A DNA stretch of 64,000 nt from Roseovarius litorisediminis (GCF_900172295.1 NZ_FWFL01000007.1:124001-188000); one strand, 5' to 3'; counted from the first letter of the stretch, positions 33,834-42,940 are shown. The notes: a model not told the origin generated them from the sequence alone. Made by a program: numbers and translations.

Positions 33834-35309
33834 TCAACGCGCTACAAACTGGCTGCCCAATGGTTCGGAGGATGTGTTCATCCAAACTGTCTTGGGCCGC
33901 GTATAGTCGTAAATCGCCTGGAACCCGCTTTCGCGGCCATAACCCGAATTCTTCATGCCGCCAAACTCGGCAATGGGCGAGACGGCACGATAGGTGTTGA
34001 CCCAGACAATGCCCGCCCGGACACTGCGAGACATCCGCAAAGCGCGCGCGCTGTCGCGGGTAAAGATGCCTGCGGCCAGCCCGTGTTCGGTGTCATTGGC
34101 AAGGCGCAACGCCTCTTCTTCGGTTTTGAAACGCAGCACGCTAAGTACGGGACCGAAAAGTTCGGTATCGACGATTTCCAGATCAGGTGAGGGGCAATCA
34201 ATGATCGTGGGCTCATAGAACATGTCACTGCCCTGCCCCGCCGCGCGCTTGCCACCGCATAAAACCTTACCGCCCTGCTCTACCGCCTTGGCCACCTGCC
34301 GTTCGATATTTTCAAGCTGACCGTATGTGCACAACGGACCCATTTCGGTTTCATCCAGCATAGGGTCACCGATTTTGGCTTCATTAGCGATTTTCACCAT
34401 CCGAGCCAGAAATTCATCGGCAATATCTTCGTGCACGATCAGGCGCGACCCCGCGACACATGATTGCCCTGATGCGGCAAAGATACCCGAGACCGAGCCA
34501 TTGACCGCGCTTTCAACATCCGCATCGTCAAACACGATAAACGGGGATTTCCCGCCCAGCTCCAGCGAAACCTCGGCAAAATTATTCGTGGAATTCACCA
34601 GAATATGCTTTGCCGCCACTGGGCCGCCAGTAAACGAAATCCGCGCCACCAGCGGGTGCGATGTCAGGACCTTACCGCAGGGGTCGGCGTGCCCGGTTAC
34701 GATATTTATCACCCCATCGGGAATGCCTGCCTCGGCAAATAAGCGGCCAAATTCCAGTATAACCGCCGGGGCAAACTCGGATGTTTTAAGAACAACAGTA
34801 TTCCCAGCCGCCAGCGCCGGGCCGATTTTGACTGCCGTCAGAAACATCTGGCTGTTCCACGGCACGACGGCGGCAATCACGCCCAAAGGCTCGCGTTCGG
34901 TAAACACAAACATGTCGGGCTTGTCGATCGGGAGGGTTTCACCATGCACCTTGTCGGCGGCCCCCGCATAGAAATGCAGAAACTCTGCAATGTATTTCGA
35001 CTGCCACTTGGTTTCTTTCAACATCTTGCCGGTATCGCGGGTCTCGACTTCGCCAAAATACTCGGACCGTTCTGCCAGCAGATCAGCCAGGCGACGCAGG
35101 CAATGTCCCCGCTGCGTGGCGGTCATCGCGGCCCAGGGCCCCTCGTAACAGGCGGCGTGCGCCGCGCGCACTGCCCGGTCTATATCCTCGGCTGTGGCTT
35201 CAGGCACAGTTGCCCAGTCTTCTCCGGTTGCTGGGTTTGCTGTGGTGAACCTGCCACCATCACCGGCATCCACCCATTCCCCGGCAATCAGCATCTGATA
35301 GGTCTTCAT
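33834..35309 (-). CDS. NAD(P)-dependent aldehyde dehydrogenase
   Basis: This 491-residue enzyme has the ALDH set: Val-Val-Pro-Trp-Asn near 155, general base Glu in Leu-Glu-Leu-Gly-Gly near 255, catalytic Cys in Gly-Gln-Ser-Cys near 289, and Glu-Leu-Phe-Gly-Pro near 388. It would oxidise an aldehyde made by the operon's oxygenases (for example a ring-opening product or betaine aldehyde). I chose the second ATG at 35309, since AAGGAGG sits 7 bases upstream of it but only one base from the ATG at 35315. It lies 12 bases after the flavin reductase gene. The exact substrate is not visible. Confidence 0.85.
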   Translation of the reverse strand: MKTYQMLIAGEWVDAGDGGRFTTANPATGEDWATVPEATAEDIDRAVRAAHAACYEGPWAAMTATQRGHCLRRLADLLAERSEYFGEVETRDTGKMLKETKWQSKYIAEFLHFYAGAADKVHGETLPIDKPDMFVFTEREPLGVIAAVVPWNSQMFLTAVKIGPALAAGNTVVLKTSEFAPAVILEFGRLFAEAGIPDGVINIVTGHADPCGKVLTSHPLVARISFTGGPVAAKHILVNSTNNFAEVSLELGGKSPFIVFDDADVESAVNGSVSGIFAASGQSCVAGSRLIVHEDIADEFLARMVKIANEAKIGDPMLDETEMGPLCTYGQLENIERQVAKAVEQGGKVLCGGKRAAGQGSDMFYEPTIIDCPSPDLEIVDTELFGPVLSVLRFKTEEEALRLANDTEHGLAAGIFTRDSARALRMSRSVRAGIVWVNTYRAVSPIAEFGGMKNSGYGRESGFQAIYDYTRPKTVWMNTSSEPLGSQFVAR

Positions 35310-35321
35310 TCGCATCCCTCC

Positions 35322-35846
35322 TTATTCGGCCGCACAGGTCGCCGCCTGCGGTACGACCCGATGATAACTGCCAACACGATACGCCAGCGGGGGCATCTGC
35401 CCGTCCCACACCTCTTTGACATGACCGATCACAATCAGATGGCTGCCGGAACGGACATGCTGCTGCACATCGCAGCCGAAACACGTCGCCCCGTCGATCA
35501 TCGGCGCGGTCCCGGCCTCGCCATAGCACTCGATCCCCGAAAACCGGTCGCTGAACCTGGCATCATGGCGTCCGGCAAAGCGGTCGGCAATCTCGGGGCT
35601 GTTTTCCGACAGGACATTGACACAGAACCTGCCGTTTTCTGTTACTGCCCGGGCAATCCGGCTATCTGCGTATAGGCAGACCAGCACTGTCGGTGGATCG
35701 GCTGAAACCGATGAAAAAGCACTGACAGTCGCACCAAATCGGCCCGCGGTGCCGTCGGTTGTGACAACCGTGACCGAAGACGCAACCGTGCGCATCGCCG
35801 AGACAAACCGATCACGCGGCACAAGGCCGTCATTTTCCCTGAACAT
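35322..35846 (-). CDS. Flavin reductase (RutF/HpaC-like)
   Basis: This 174-residue protein has the split-barrel flavin reductase fold: Met-Arg-x-Val-Ala-Ser-Ser-Val-Thr-Val-Val-Thr near 18, Gly-Ala-Thr-Val-Ser-Ala-Phe-Ser-Ser-Val-Ser near 38, and Gly-Xaa-Tyr-His-Arg-Val near the end. It makes FMNH2 or FADH2 with NAD(P)H and would feed the luciferase-like monooxygenase. It is the first gene of the leftward operon. The ATG at 35846 has AGGGGG upstream; an open frame to 35897 adds 17 residues. The start is 121 bases from the divergent LysR gene. Confidence 0.85.
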   Translation of the reverse strand: MFRENDGLVPRDRFVSAMRTVASSVTVVTTDGTAGRFGATVSAFSSVSADPPTVLVCLYADSRIARAVTENGRFCVNVLSENSPEIADRFAGRHDARFSDRFSGIECYGEAGTAPMIDGATCFGCDVQQHVRSGSHLIVIGHVKEVWDGQMPPLAYRVGSYHRVVPQAATCAAE

Positions 35847-35967
35847 AGCTGAACCCCCTGTTCGCATTTTAAAGAAGGTGGTGCTGAAAGCTGGCACATA
35901 TTTTCACTTCTTGAAAACGAATTGTTTTGCTACATAAATGCAAAAAACTCGAATTGAGTGCGGCGTC
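35847..35967. promoter_or_regulatory. LysR-type divergent control region with dyad
   Basis: Between the flavin reductase and LysR starts, a 6-9-6 inverted repeat TTTTGC at 35925-35930 and GCAAAA at 35940-35945 fits a LysR-type operator. It also contains the alternative LysR start at 35938, which argues for the later one. Confidence 0.6.
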
Positions 35968-36816
35968 ATGAATATCACTTCCCTGCAAACCTTTCTGGCT
36001 ATCGTCGATACCGGCAGCCTTGTACGGGCTTCGGCCAAGATGAACGTGACCCAATCTACGGTCACCGCGCGCCTTAAAACGCTGGAGGAAGAACTGGGTC
36101 AGGTCCTTCTGAACCGGCAGAAATCCGGCACGACCCTGACACCTACGGGCACCAAGCTTTTGCGGTATGCGCGGGTCATGACCGGTATTTGGCGCCAGGC
36201 AAAACATGCAACTGCCCTTCCTGCCGGACTGGATTCGATCTGTACCTTCGGTTGTGACCGCGAACTTTGGCATGGTCCCGGACGCGCGTTTTTCAACAGG
36301 CTTATTTCCGATCATCCCGAAATGGCCGTCTCGGTGCATCAGGGCAGCTTTCGCGATCTCGGAACCTGGCTGGACGAAGGCATGGTCGACGTCATTCTGA
36401 CTTACGATTCCGGGGGGCGTGGCAACCAGACAGTTTACCCTCTGCCACCAGAAGAGCTGGTTCTGTATTCAAACCGGCCGGACACGCCGATCGACGCGGA
36501 CCCGCTTTACATCTTTGTAAACCACGGCGCCGAGTACCGACGCCAGCACGATGAAGCCTATCACAATGCCGGGGTGGAACGGATCAGTTTCGACAGTTCA
36601 TGGTGGGCCTTGCAATGCATGCTCGACCGCGGCGGCTCGGCCTATCTGCCGCGGGCGCTTGCACAGCCGTATGTTGATGACGGCAAGATTTACGTCCTGG
36701 ACATTGCACCCGTCTTTACCCGCAAAAAGAACCTGATCGTCAACGACATGGCTTCCAAAAACTGGGGCTGGTTCCAGCCCCTGGTCAATGAGCTTTGTCA
36801 GAAGGTGAGACTGTAA
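35968..36816 (+). CDS. LysR-family transcriptional regulator
   Basis: This 282-residue regulator has an N-terminal helix-turn-helix (Leu-Gln-Thr-Phe-Leu-Ala-Ile-Val-Asp then Gln-Ser-Thr-Val-Thr-Ala-Arg-Leu, residues 5-50) and an effector domain to the end. It lies divergently from the catabolic operon and upstream of the betaine importer, so it probably activates one or both when the substrate or an intermediate is present. The ATG at 35968 is chosen over 35938, which would lie inside the likely operator. Length and motif order are standard for the family. Confidence 0.82.
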   Translation: MNITSLQTFLAIVDTGSLVRASAKMNVTQSTVTARLKTLEEELGQVLLNRQKSGTTLTPTGTKLLRYARVMTGIWRQAKHATALPAGLDSICTFGCDRELWHGPGRAFFNRLISDHPEMAVSVHQGSFRDLGTWLDEGMVDVILTYDSGGRGNQTVYPLPPEELVLYSNRPDTPIDADPLYIFVNHGAEYRRQHDEAYHNAGVERISFDSSWWALQCMLDRGGSAYLPRALAQPYVDDGKIYVLDIAPVFTRKKNLIVNDMASKNWGWFQPLVNELCQKVRL

Positions 36817-37138
36817 TCACAAGTCGCGAGACCGTCATTGCAGAGAACCCGAACTCTATTTTTCGTAAATTTGAAAAAACCGCACGTTTTGTGCATAAAG
36901 TTTCACTTTTCAAAAATATTGTGGTTTGAAAGACTGATTACACCGTAAAATCCGGTTATACTGGGCCGTCATGAAACAGGAGGTAAAGTCGATCCGACGA
37001 AGTGCCAAACGGATTTCTGGAAAGATCTGGCACTATAAGAGGAATAATTTTGGCCCTATCTCTTCAACGACCCAACACACACTGTGCAACAAAAACCAAA
37101 AGCCCGAAAATGGGCGCCCAACAAGGAGATATCTAAAA
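36817..37138 (+). promoter_or_regulatory. Leader of the proXVW importer operon
   Basis: This 322-base region is AT-rich at 36840-36950, with a possible promoter. An open frame from 36971 runs into proX, but its product is basic and precedes the signal peptide, so I reject it as coding. GCCC-GAAAAT-GGGC hairpin DNA at 37102-37115 lies just before the AAGGAG ribosome site. Confidence 0.45.
37096..37118 (+). repeat. Leader hairpin shared with the UgpB-like gene leader
   Basis: The segment CCAAAAGCCCGAAAATGGGC nearly repeats the one at 20413-20435 upstream of another binding-protein gene. The 4-bp stem is 37102-37105 with 37112-37115. See the finding on these elements. Confidence 0.4.
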
Positions 37139-38089
37139 ATGAAGAAACTCACAGCGCTTGCAACCGGAACCATGATGGCATTTGCCGCTCCGGTAATGGC
37201 CGCAGACATCGTAATCGGCGTGCCCAACTGGCCATCGGTCAACGCAACCGCACACATCCTGAAGGCAGCAATCGAACAGAATCTCGGTTTTGAAGTTGAA
37301 CTGCAGAACGGCACCAACCCGATCGTATTCGAAGCGATGGACAGCGGAGCCATGCATGTCCACCCCGAGGTCTGGATGCCCAACCAGCAAAACCTGCACG
37401 ACACTTTCGTCAAGGAAAAAGGCACTGTCGTCATGAACCCCAACGGGGTTGAGGCATTCCAGGGCATGTGCGTCGATAAAGCCAGCGCCGACAAACACGG
37501 CATCACTTCAATCGATGATCTGTCCAATCCGGACATCGCCGCCCTTTTCGACACCAATGGCGACGGCCAGGGCGAGGCATGGATCGGTGCCCCGGGCTGG
37601 GCCTCGACCAATGTCGAGCGTATCCGCGCCAAATCCTATGGCTATGACCAGACACTGGAACTGACCCAGTCGGACGAAACCATCGCCTATGCCAACCTTG
37701 CCAACGCGATCAAGGCGGGCGAGCCATGGCTGGGTTTCTGCTACACACCCCACTATGTCTTTGCCCTGCATGACATGCAAATTCTGGAAGAGCCGCCTTA
37801 CGACGCGGCCAAGTGGAACGTAAAGCAACCCACCGACGATCCCAACTGGCTGGAAGTTTCCGAAGCCGGCGTTGCCTGGGATCTGGCCTACCTGCACATT
37901 CACTATGCGAAATCGCTTGAAAACGACTTCCCCGCCGTGGCCAGCATGCTCAGCAAGGTAAACTTCGACACCAAAGCTGTGTCCGATATGACCTTTGCTG
38001 TGGTGATCGACAAAAAAGATCCGGCCGCCTATGCCGACGAGTGGATTGCGGCACACGAAGATCAGGTTCTTGGCTGGTTCGCAGAATGA
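37139..38089 (+). CDS. proX: Glycine betaine/proline-type ABC binding protein
   Basis: This 316-residue periplasmic protein has a signal peptide (Lys-Lys, then a hydrophobic core, cleavage after Val-Met-Ala-Ala near 22). The mature chain contains Gly-Val-Pro-Asn-Trp-Pro-Ser, a Gly-Ala-Pro-Gly-Trp motif near 148 and several Trp and Tyr residues of the type that form the cation-pi box binding quaternary ammonium groups in the OpuAC/ProX class. AAGGAG precedes the ATG at 37139. It is the first gene of proX-proV-proW, next to a LysR gene and a catabolic operon with a Rieske oxygenase, so the ligand may be a catabolic betaine and not only an osmolyte. Confidence 0.85.
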   Translation: MKKLTALATGTMMAFAAPVMAADIVIGVPNWPSVNATAHILKAAIEQNLGFEVELQNGTNPIVFEAMDSGAMHVHPEVWMPNQQNLHDTFVKEKGTVVMNPNGVEAFQGMCVDKASADKHGITSIDDLSNPDIAALFDTNGDGQGEAWIGAPGWASTNVERIRAKSYGYDQTLELTQSDETIAYANLANAIKAGEPWLGFCYTPHYVFALHDMQILEEPPYDAAKWNVKQPTDDPNWLEVSEAGVAWDLAYLHIHYAKSLENDFPAVASMLSKVNFDTKAVSDMTFAVVIDKKDPAAYADEWIAAHEDQVLGWFAE

Positions 38090-38120
38090 TCTGCACTGCA
38101 CTAGCTTAAAATCATCATAG

Positions 38121-38148
38121 GGCCGCCGGGCATTTCCGGCGGTCTTTT
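38121..38148 (+). terminator. Attenuator hairpin between proX and proV
   Basis: A 9-bp stem (38121-38129 with 38136-38144, one G-U pair) with a 6-base loop is followed by four T residues. It would partly stop transcription after proX, giving excess binding protein over ATPase and permease. Confidence 0.65.
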
Positions 38149-38167
38149 GCTCAGTGAAGGGGAGATC

Positions 38168-39205
38168 ATGAGCGAAACCGTAGTCAGCCTGAAAGACGTC
38201 TGGAAAATCTTCGGCGCCCGCGCCGACGAGGCGATGCAGGCAGTGAAAAACGAAGGCATCGGAAAGCCCGAGGTGCTGGAACGCTTTCAATGCGTTGTGG
38301 GTGTTCAAGGCGCCACATTCGATGTTCCACGGGGTGAGATCTTTTGCATCATGGGCCTGTCCGGATCGGGCAAATCCACCCTGGTGCGCCACATCAACCG
38401 CCTGATCGAACCTACTGCAGGCACAATCGAAATTCTGGGCCGTGATGTGTCATCGATGAGCGCATCTGAGCTACGCCGCGTTCGGGCTCAGCAGATCGGC
38501 ATGGTGTTTCAGCACATGGCGCTGATGCCACACCGATCGGTCCGCGACAATGTCGCCTACCCACTGGAAATCAGGAAGGTTTCCAAATCCAAACGCTGGG
38601 CCGTATCCGATCATGCGTTGGGTCTGGTCGACCTGACAGGCTACGAAGATCGTCTTCCAAAAGAGCTCTCAGGCGGCATGCAACAACGCGTTGGTATTGC
38701 CCGCGCGCTGGCGTCCGACCCCGAGATTTTGCTGATGGACGAGCCCTTCTCGGCGCTTGACCCTCTTATCCGCCTGCAATTGCAGGACCAGTTCAAGGCG
38801 CTTGTCGCCCAACTTAAGAAAACCACGCTTTTCATCACCCATGATCTGGACGAGGCCATCCGCATCGGCCATCGCATCGCAATCATGAAAGACGGCGTAA
38901 TCGTACAGATCGGCACCCCAGAGGACATCGTGATGAACCCCGCCGACGATTACGTGCGCGAATTCGTTCAGGGCATCTCCAAACTGAAACTGGTCAAGGC
39001 CCATTCGATCATGCAGCCGCTTGGCAGTTACAAGGGCTCGCTGGAAGGCGCGCCGCGCGCCGATGAAGGCGCTGATCTGGATCAGTTGATTGATCTGGCT
39101 GTCGGCAGCGAACAACCGGTGGTCATCACCGAAAACGGAAACGATGTAGGCATCGTGACCAAACCGCGCCTGCTGCGCGGCATTCAGGGGGGCAAAGATG
39201 AGTGA
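38168..39205 (+). CDS. proV: Betaine ABC importer ATPase
   Basis: This 345-residue ATPase has Walker A GLSGSGKST near 63, signature LSGGMQQR near 166, Walker B LLMDEPFSALD near 187 and a switch His in Thr-His-Asp near 220. The GLSGSGKST form and the long N-terminal region before it (about 60 residues, instead of 30) are typical of ProV/OpuAA. The last 70 residues are where CBS domains sit in osmoregulated ProV; here the region is short, so an osmosensing CBS pair is doubtful. The ATG at 38168 has GGGGAG upstream. It overlaps proW by eight bases. Confidence 0.87.
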   Translation: MSETVVSLKDVWKIFGARADEAMQAVKNEGIGKPEVLERFQCVVGVQGATFDVPRGEIFCIMGLSGSGKSTLVRHINRLIEPTAGTIEILGRDVSSMSASELRRVRAQQIGMVFQHMALMPHRSVRDNVAYPLEIRKVSKSKRWAVSDHALGLVDLTGYEDRLPKELSGGMQQRVGIARALASDPEILLMDEPFSALDPLIRLQLQDQFKALVAQLKKTTLFITHDLDEAIRIGHRIAIMKDGVIVQIGTPEDIVMNPADDYVREFVQGISKLKLVKAHSIMQPLGSYKGSLEGAPRADEGADLDQLIDLAVGSEQPVVITENGNDVGIVTKPRLLRGIQGGKDE

Positions 39206-40790
39206 TCCAACGTCCGAGATGAAAGTTACCGCCGCCTCGGATATCGAGGTCGACCGCGACGCGCTTGATGCCTCTATCAAGAATTTCGCTGGCGATAGCG
39301 GCGGCTATTACGCGGGGGTCTTCCACAAGATCCACGATGCCACCGGTCTATTACCCACCACCTTCAATTTGTGGGCAGCCCTGCTTGGGCCGCTCTGGTC
39401 TGCGTCCCGCGCTGTCTGGGGCATGTTCTGGACTTTCCTCATTCTCGAGGTCATCGCCTGGGTTCAGATTGGCCGTGGCTGGTGGGGTAACCCTGGCTCG
39501 GATATGGCTGACCGCGCCCAGCGCCAGCTGGACCGAGCACAGGAATTTCTCGACAAAGCGGCCGCCGCAACGGCATCCGGCGAAGATCCGGAACGCTTTA
39601 ACAAATTGGCCGAAAACATCACCAAAGCTGCCAATGATAGCCTTGCCAAGGCAGACGCTGCCCAGTCGCAGGCATTTGGCATCATGCTGACCGGCCTTGC
39701 CCTGCTTGTATTTTTCAAACTGATACAGGGGTTTTATGCCAATACTGCCTATGAAAAGCAGTATTCCCGCTGGCGGATTGACCCGGATAGCACCGAAAGC
39801 GGTCGCAGCATGCGCAACATTGCTTTGGGGGCCATTCTTGTGGCTGCGATTGCGCCATTGATCGTATTCCGGTTCACCATCAGCTCTTCGATCCCGATGC
39901 TCGATACCTTTCCCGAGGATCAGGCTTCAGCACTATTTCTGGGCAACGGATCCGCAAACCTGTTCACAAGCGTGGCCAACTGGCTGAATGCCGTGATCGA
40001 CTCGGCCGTGACCGCCTGGAGCGATGTTACACGGGGTATCATCGTATTTGTAAAAACTGTTCTTGACGGTCTGCAACTTGCTCTCAGCGGCTCGCCTTGG
40101 CCCGTGGTGATGCTAGTCATCTGCGTTACCGCATGGCGCGCTGCAGGTCCCCGCGTGGCCATCTTTACGGCTGCCTCGCTCGCCTATATCGCGCTTTTCG
40201 GCTACTGGGAGCTGGCAATGGAAACCGTGGCACTTGTCGGGGCTGCGGTGCTGATCAGCGTAGCAATCGGCATTCCGTTAGGCATCTGGTTTGGCAAATC
40301 CAAACGTGCCTACAAAATCGCCGAACCGGTTCTGGACCTGATGCAGACCCTGCCCGCCTTTGTCTACCTGATCCCGATCATTGCGTTTTTCGGCACCGGC
40401 AACCCGCCGGGCATTCTGGCGACGATCATCTTTGGCATGCCGCCGGTCATTCGCCTGACCGCCCTTGGCATGCGCGGCGTTCCTGAAAGCATCAAAGAGG
40501 CTGCCGTGGCCTTTGGCGCGTCGCGCTTTCAACTGCTCAAGGATGTCGAGGTGCCGCTGGCGTTGCCGTCGATCATGGCCGGCGTCAACCAGACCATCCT
40601 GATGTGCCTGTCGATGGTGGTGATCATCTCGCTTATTGGCGGCGGTGGCCTTGGCAAGGTTATCCTTGAGGCACTGCAATATGCCGCCAAAGGCGAGGGC
40701 CTGCTGGGTGGCTTTGCCATCCTCTTCTGCGCCATGGTCATCGACCGTATTGTACAAGGCGCCTTTCGCCGAAAAGATCAGACAGACTGA
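39198..40790 (+). CDS. proW: Betaine importer permease with N-terminal extension
   Basis: This 530-residue permease is longer than typical ProW (about 350). Residues about 300-525 hold the usual permease with Gln-Thr-Leu-Pro-Ala-Phe-Val-Tyr-Leu-Ile-Pro near 385 and an EAA-like loop near 435. The first 190 residues form an extra unit: a Trp-rich membrane segment (Phe-Asn-Leu-Trp-Ala-Ala-Leu-Leu-Gly-Pro-Leu-Trp, near 56), an Ala/Glu-rich stretch at 98-150 likely to be a coiled coil, and a helix before Asn-Thr-Ala-Tyr-Glu-Lys-Gln-Tyr. It resembles a DUF2628-type domain interrupted by the coiled coil. The fusion may add a regulatory or anchoring role. Confidence 0.85.
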   Translation: MSDPTSEMKVTAASDIEVDRDALDASIKNFAGDSGGYYAGVFHKIHDATGLLPTTFNLWAALLGPLWSASRAVWGMFWTFLILEVIAWVQIGRGWWGNPGSDMADRAQRQLDRAQEFLDKAAAATASGEDPERFNKLAENITKAANDSLAKADAAQSQAFGIMLTGLALLVFFKLIQGFYANTAYEKQYSRWRIDPDSTESGRSMRNIALGAILVAAIAPLIVFRFTISSSIPMLDTFPEDQASALFLGNGSANLFTSVANWLNAVIDSAVTAWSDVTRGIIVFVKTVLDGLQLALSGSPWPVVMLVICVTAWRAAGPRVAIFTAASLAYIALFGYWELAMETVALVGAAVLISVAIGIPLGIWFGKSKRAYKIAEPVLDLMQTLPAFVYLIPIIAFFGTGNPPGILATIIFGMPPVIRLTALGMRGVPESIKEAAVAFGASRFQLLKDVEVPLALPSIMAGVNQTILMCLSMVVIISLIGGGGLGKVILEALQYAAKGEGLLGGFAILFCAMVIDRIVQGAFRRKDQTD

Positions 40791-40795
40791 TTTCC

Positions 40796-40829
40796 CGACC
40801 GGCCCGGGCAATTCGCCCTGGGCCGGTCG
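40796..40829. terminator. GC-rich hairpin after proW
   Basis: A long GC-rich inverted repeat (CGACCGGCCC paired with GGGCCGGTCG, inner bases also pairing) lies 6 bases after the proW stop. It lacks a T-run on either strand, so it may act as a bidirectional, Rho-aided or weak terminator between the convergent units. Confidence 0.6.
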
Positions 40830-40879
40830 CAAACCTTGCAAAATCCACATGGAAACCCTTCAGCGCTCACAGTCGGCGC

Positions 40880-42940
40880 TCAGTAATTCTGCGCCTTGCG
40901 GATCTGCGTCATCCGCCGTTCGGCCGCGATGGCCTGCCGCAATGTCCCGATGCCCTCACCCTGCATAACCTTAAGCATTTGCTGGAAAACTTCCGCAGTC
41001 GCCACCGCATCACCCAATGCGGTATGGCGCAATTCAGGTGCAATCGACACCCCGAACCGCCCCGCCAGAGCATCCAGCGTATGCGACCCCGTATGCTCAA
41101 ACAGCGCTGCCGAAAGCAAAACAGTACACAAAACCGGCTGCGAGAATTTTCGACCGATCTGCTGTTCCTTCAGGCGCAGGAAAGCAAGATCAAATGGTGC
41201 GTTATGTGCAACTAAAACAGAGTCTTGGCAAAAATCATGAAACCGCTTTCCAGCCTCGGAAATACCCGGGGCATCGACCACCATATCGTCGGTTATATGA
41301 TGCACGGCCGTTGTTGCCGCCGGAATCGGACGCCCCGGATTGACCAGCGTCTCAAACACTTCCCCTCGGAGCAGGCGACCATTTACGATACGCACACCCG
41401 CAATCTGAACGATCTCGTCCCCATTACTGGGAGACAACCCTGTGGTTTCGGTATCAAACACGACGAACGATAGCTCAGACAATGGACGGTCGGCCATATC
41501 ATCGTCGAGTGCAACGGCGGGAAGATTGAAATCGTAAAACTCCGGCCTTGCCTCCGACGCACTCAGCACCGGCTCTCCTGCAGCGACAAGTGGTAGCACG
41601 ATACGATGACCATCTGCCTGGATCTCCGACCAAATCTCGGTTCGATGACCATCAAGAACATCACGCCCGGTATACTGGCCATACCCCCCTGAAATTGGCT
41701 GCTGCACCCAGGCATCAATCAGACCATCTGGCGTTTCCTCGCCATTCCAGATGATGGTCAACCAGACCTCGTGGTCATGTGGTTCAGCTTTCAGAGTGAT
41801 GTCGTGACGCGTTTCAGACTTGGCCAATCCGTTTAGAACCAGGGCTAAAAGCCCGACAATCGCGAACCCGTCACATCGCATAAATTGCGAGCCGCCTACT
41901 GAATCCAGCTTCGTAATTCCCCGGGCCCTGAGTGCATCAAAAATGTCCTCGGCGGCCACTTCCGTCATCGGCCAGTGCCGCGACGCAGCCGAACCATAAC
42001 GCGGGCCTGTATCGCTGAGGCAGGTGAACAGACGGTCGACCTCTTCACGCATTGCCGCATTGAATGTAGCACGGGTCTTGGCGGGCATATCGCCGTCCTC
42101 CTGCAGCACGTCGAGAACAGCACTCAACGCAGCAGCCGGGCGGCGCACCTGCTCCAGCATGGTGTTGAAAAGATGGTCTCTTTCGGCATGGACTTGCAGA
42201 TCCTCAGTGGCGTCGTGAAAAATTAACACGTGGCCCAACCGTTCCTCATCCGAGATAACCGGGCTGATCCGGGCAAGAAAGAAACGGGATCCGTCTGCGC
42301 TGGCCGCCAGAAAGCTTTCAGCCTCGATCTGCCCGCGGGCGTATTTGGATTCCATCCGTTTTAGCGCATGTTCCAGCGGTTCGGGACGCAGAAAGGCCTG
42401 AATTCTTCGATCCAGACCAAGCGCGCCCAGCAACTGCTGGGCAACGCGGTTATACAGCATCACCCGGTTATCCGGCGTCAGAACAACAGCCCCTTCGGCC
42501 AGATCATGCAACAGCGTTTCAAACAGCGCCTTCTCACGGTTGATCCGCGCCGTTTCAAGCGCGACGGCGTGCTCCTGTGCCGCTCGCGCCTCGGACAGGG
42601 CATCATGAATGGTGCTGACTGCCGGTGCCAGCGCCCCCAGATACCGCGCCTGTTTTTCGTCGATGTCGGCATCAACGCCCGCCCGTGCACGCGTGTTCAG
42701 CTCCGACGCCAGTGCCAGGATCGGTTTTGCCACGTTTTCATCAAACAGAAGCCCAACCCAGGCGGCCAGCCCCAGCAGACCGAAACCGGCGACTATTCCT
42801 GCCGTGACATAGCCTTCGACCGGGCCGCCCATGCGTGTATACCCCAGCCACAGGCCCCCGCAGATGGCAATCGACCCGCCCAAAGCAAGGGCTGCGAAAA
42901 ACAACGCAAAGCGCAGTCTCAGACCAAATCGTTCAGCCAT
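40880..42940 (-). CDS. Membrane sensor fused to DnaQ-type exonuclease
   Basis: This 686-residue protein joins two transmembrane helices (about 10-32 and 43-65), a helical linker, a PAS-like domain (about 140-250), a histidine-kinase-like dimerisation/ATPase region (255-450) and a C-terminal DEDDh exonuclease (about 500-670). In the kinase core, the phospho-acceptor box reads Glu-Gln-Val-Arg-Arg-Pro, with Gln where His is expected, so it is probably not an active kinase. The exonuclease keeps its residues: Asp-Thr-Glu-Thr-Thr-Gly-Leu, the Asp in Asn-Ala-Pro-Phe-Asp, and His/Asp in His-Thr-Ala-Leu-Gly-Asp. It overlaps the response regulator gene by eight bases. The fusion is unusual but clearly one frame. 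Confidence 0.8.
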   Translation of the reverse strand: MAERFGLRLRFALFFAALALGGSIAICGGLWLGYTRMGGPVEGYVTAGIVAGFGLLGLAAWVGLLFDENVAKPILALASELNTRARAGVDADIDEKQARYLGALAPAVSTIHDALSEARAAQEHAVALETARINREKALFETLLHDLAEGAVVLTPDNRVMLYNRVAQQLLGALGLDRRIQAFLRPEPLEHALKRMESKYARGQIEAESFLAASADGSRFFLARISPVISDEERLGHVLIFHDATEDLQVHAERDHLFNTMLEQVRRPAAALSAVLDVLQEDGDMPAKTRATFNAAMREEVDRLFTCLSDTGPRYGSAASRHWPMTEVAAEDIFDALRARGITKLDSVGGSQFMRCDGFAIVGLLALVLNGLAKSETRHDITLKAEPHDHEVWLTIIWNGEETPDGLIDAWVQQPISGGYGQYTGRDVLDGHRTEIWSEIQADGHRIVLPLVAAGEPVLSASEARPEFYDFNLPAVALDDDMADRPLSELSFVVFDTETTGLSPSNGDEIVQIAGVRIVNGRLLRGEVFETLVNPGRPIPAATTAVHHITDDMVVDAPGISEAGKRFHDFCQDSVLVAHNAPFDLAFLRLKEQQIGRKFSQPVLCTVLLSAALFEHTGSHTLDALAGRFGVSIAPELRHTALGDAVATAEVFQQMLKVMQGEGIGTLRQAIAAERRMTQIRKAQNY

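Noticed and set aside
36971-37138. In-frame upstream extension of proX
   Set aside because: It would put 56 basic residues before a clear signal peptide, and AAGGAG directly precedes the internal ATG.
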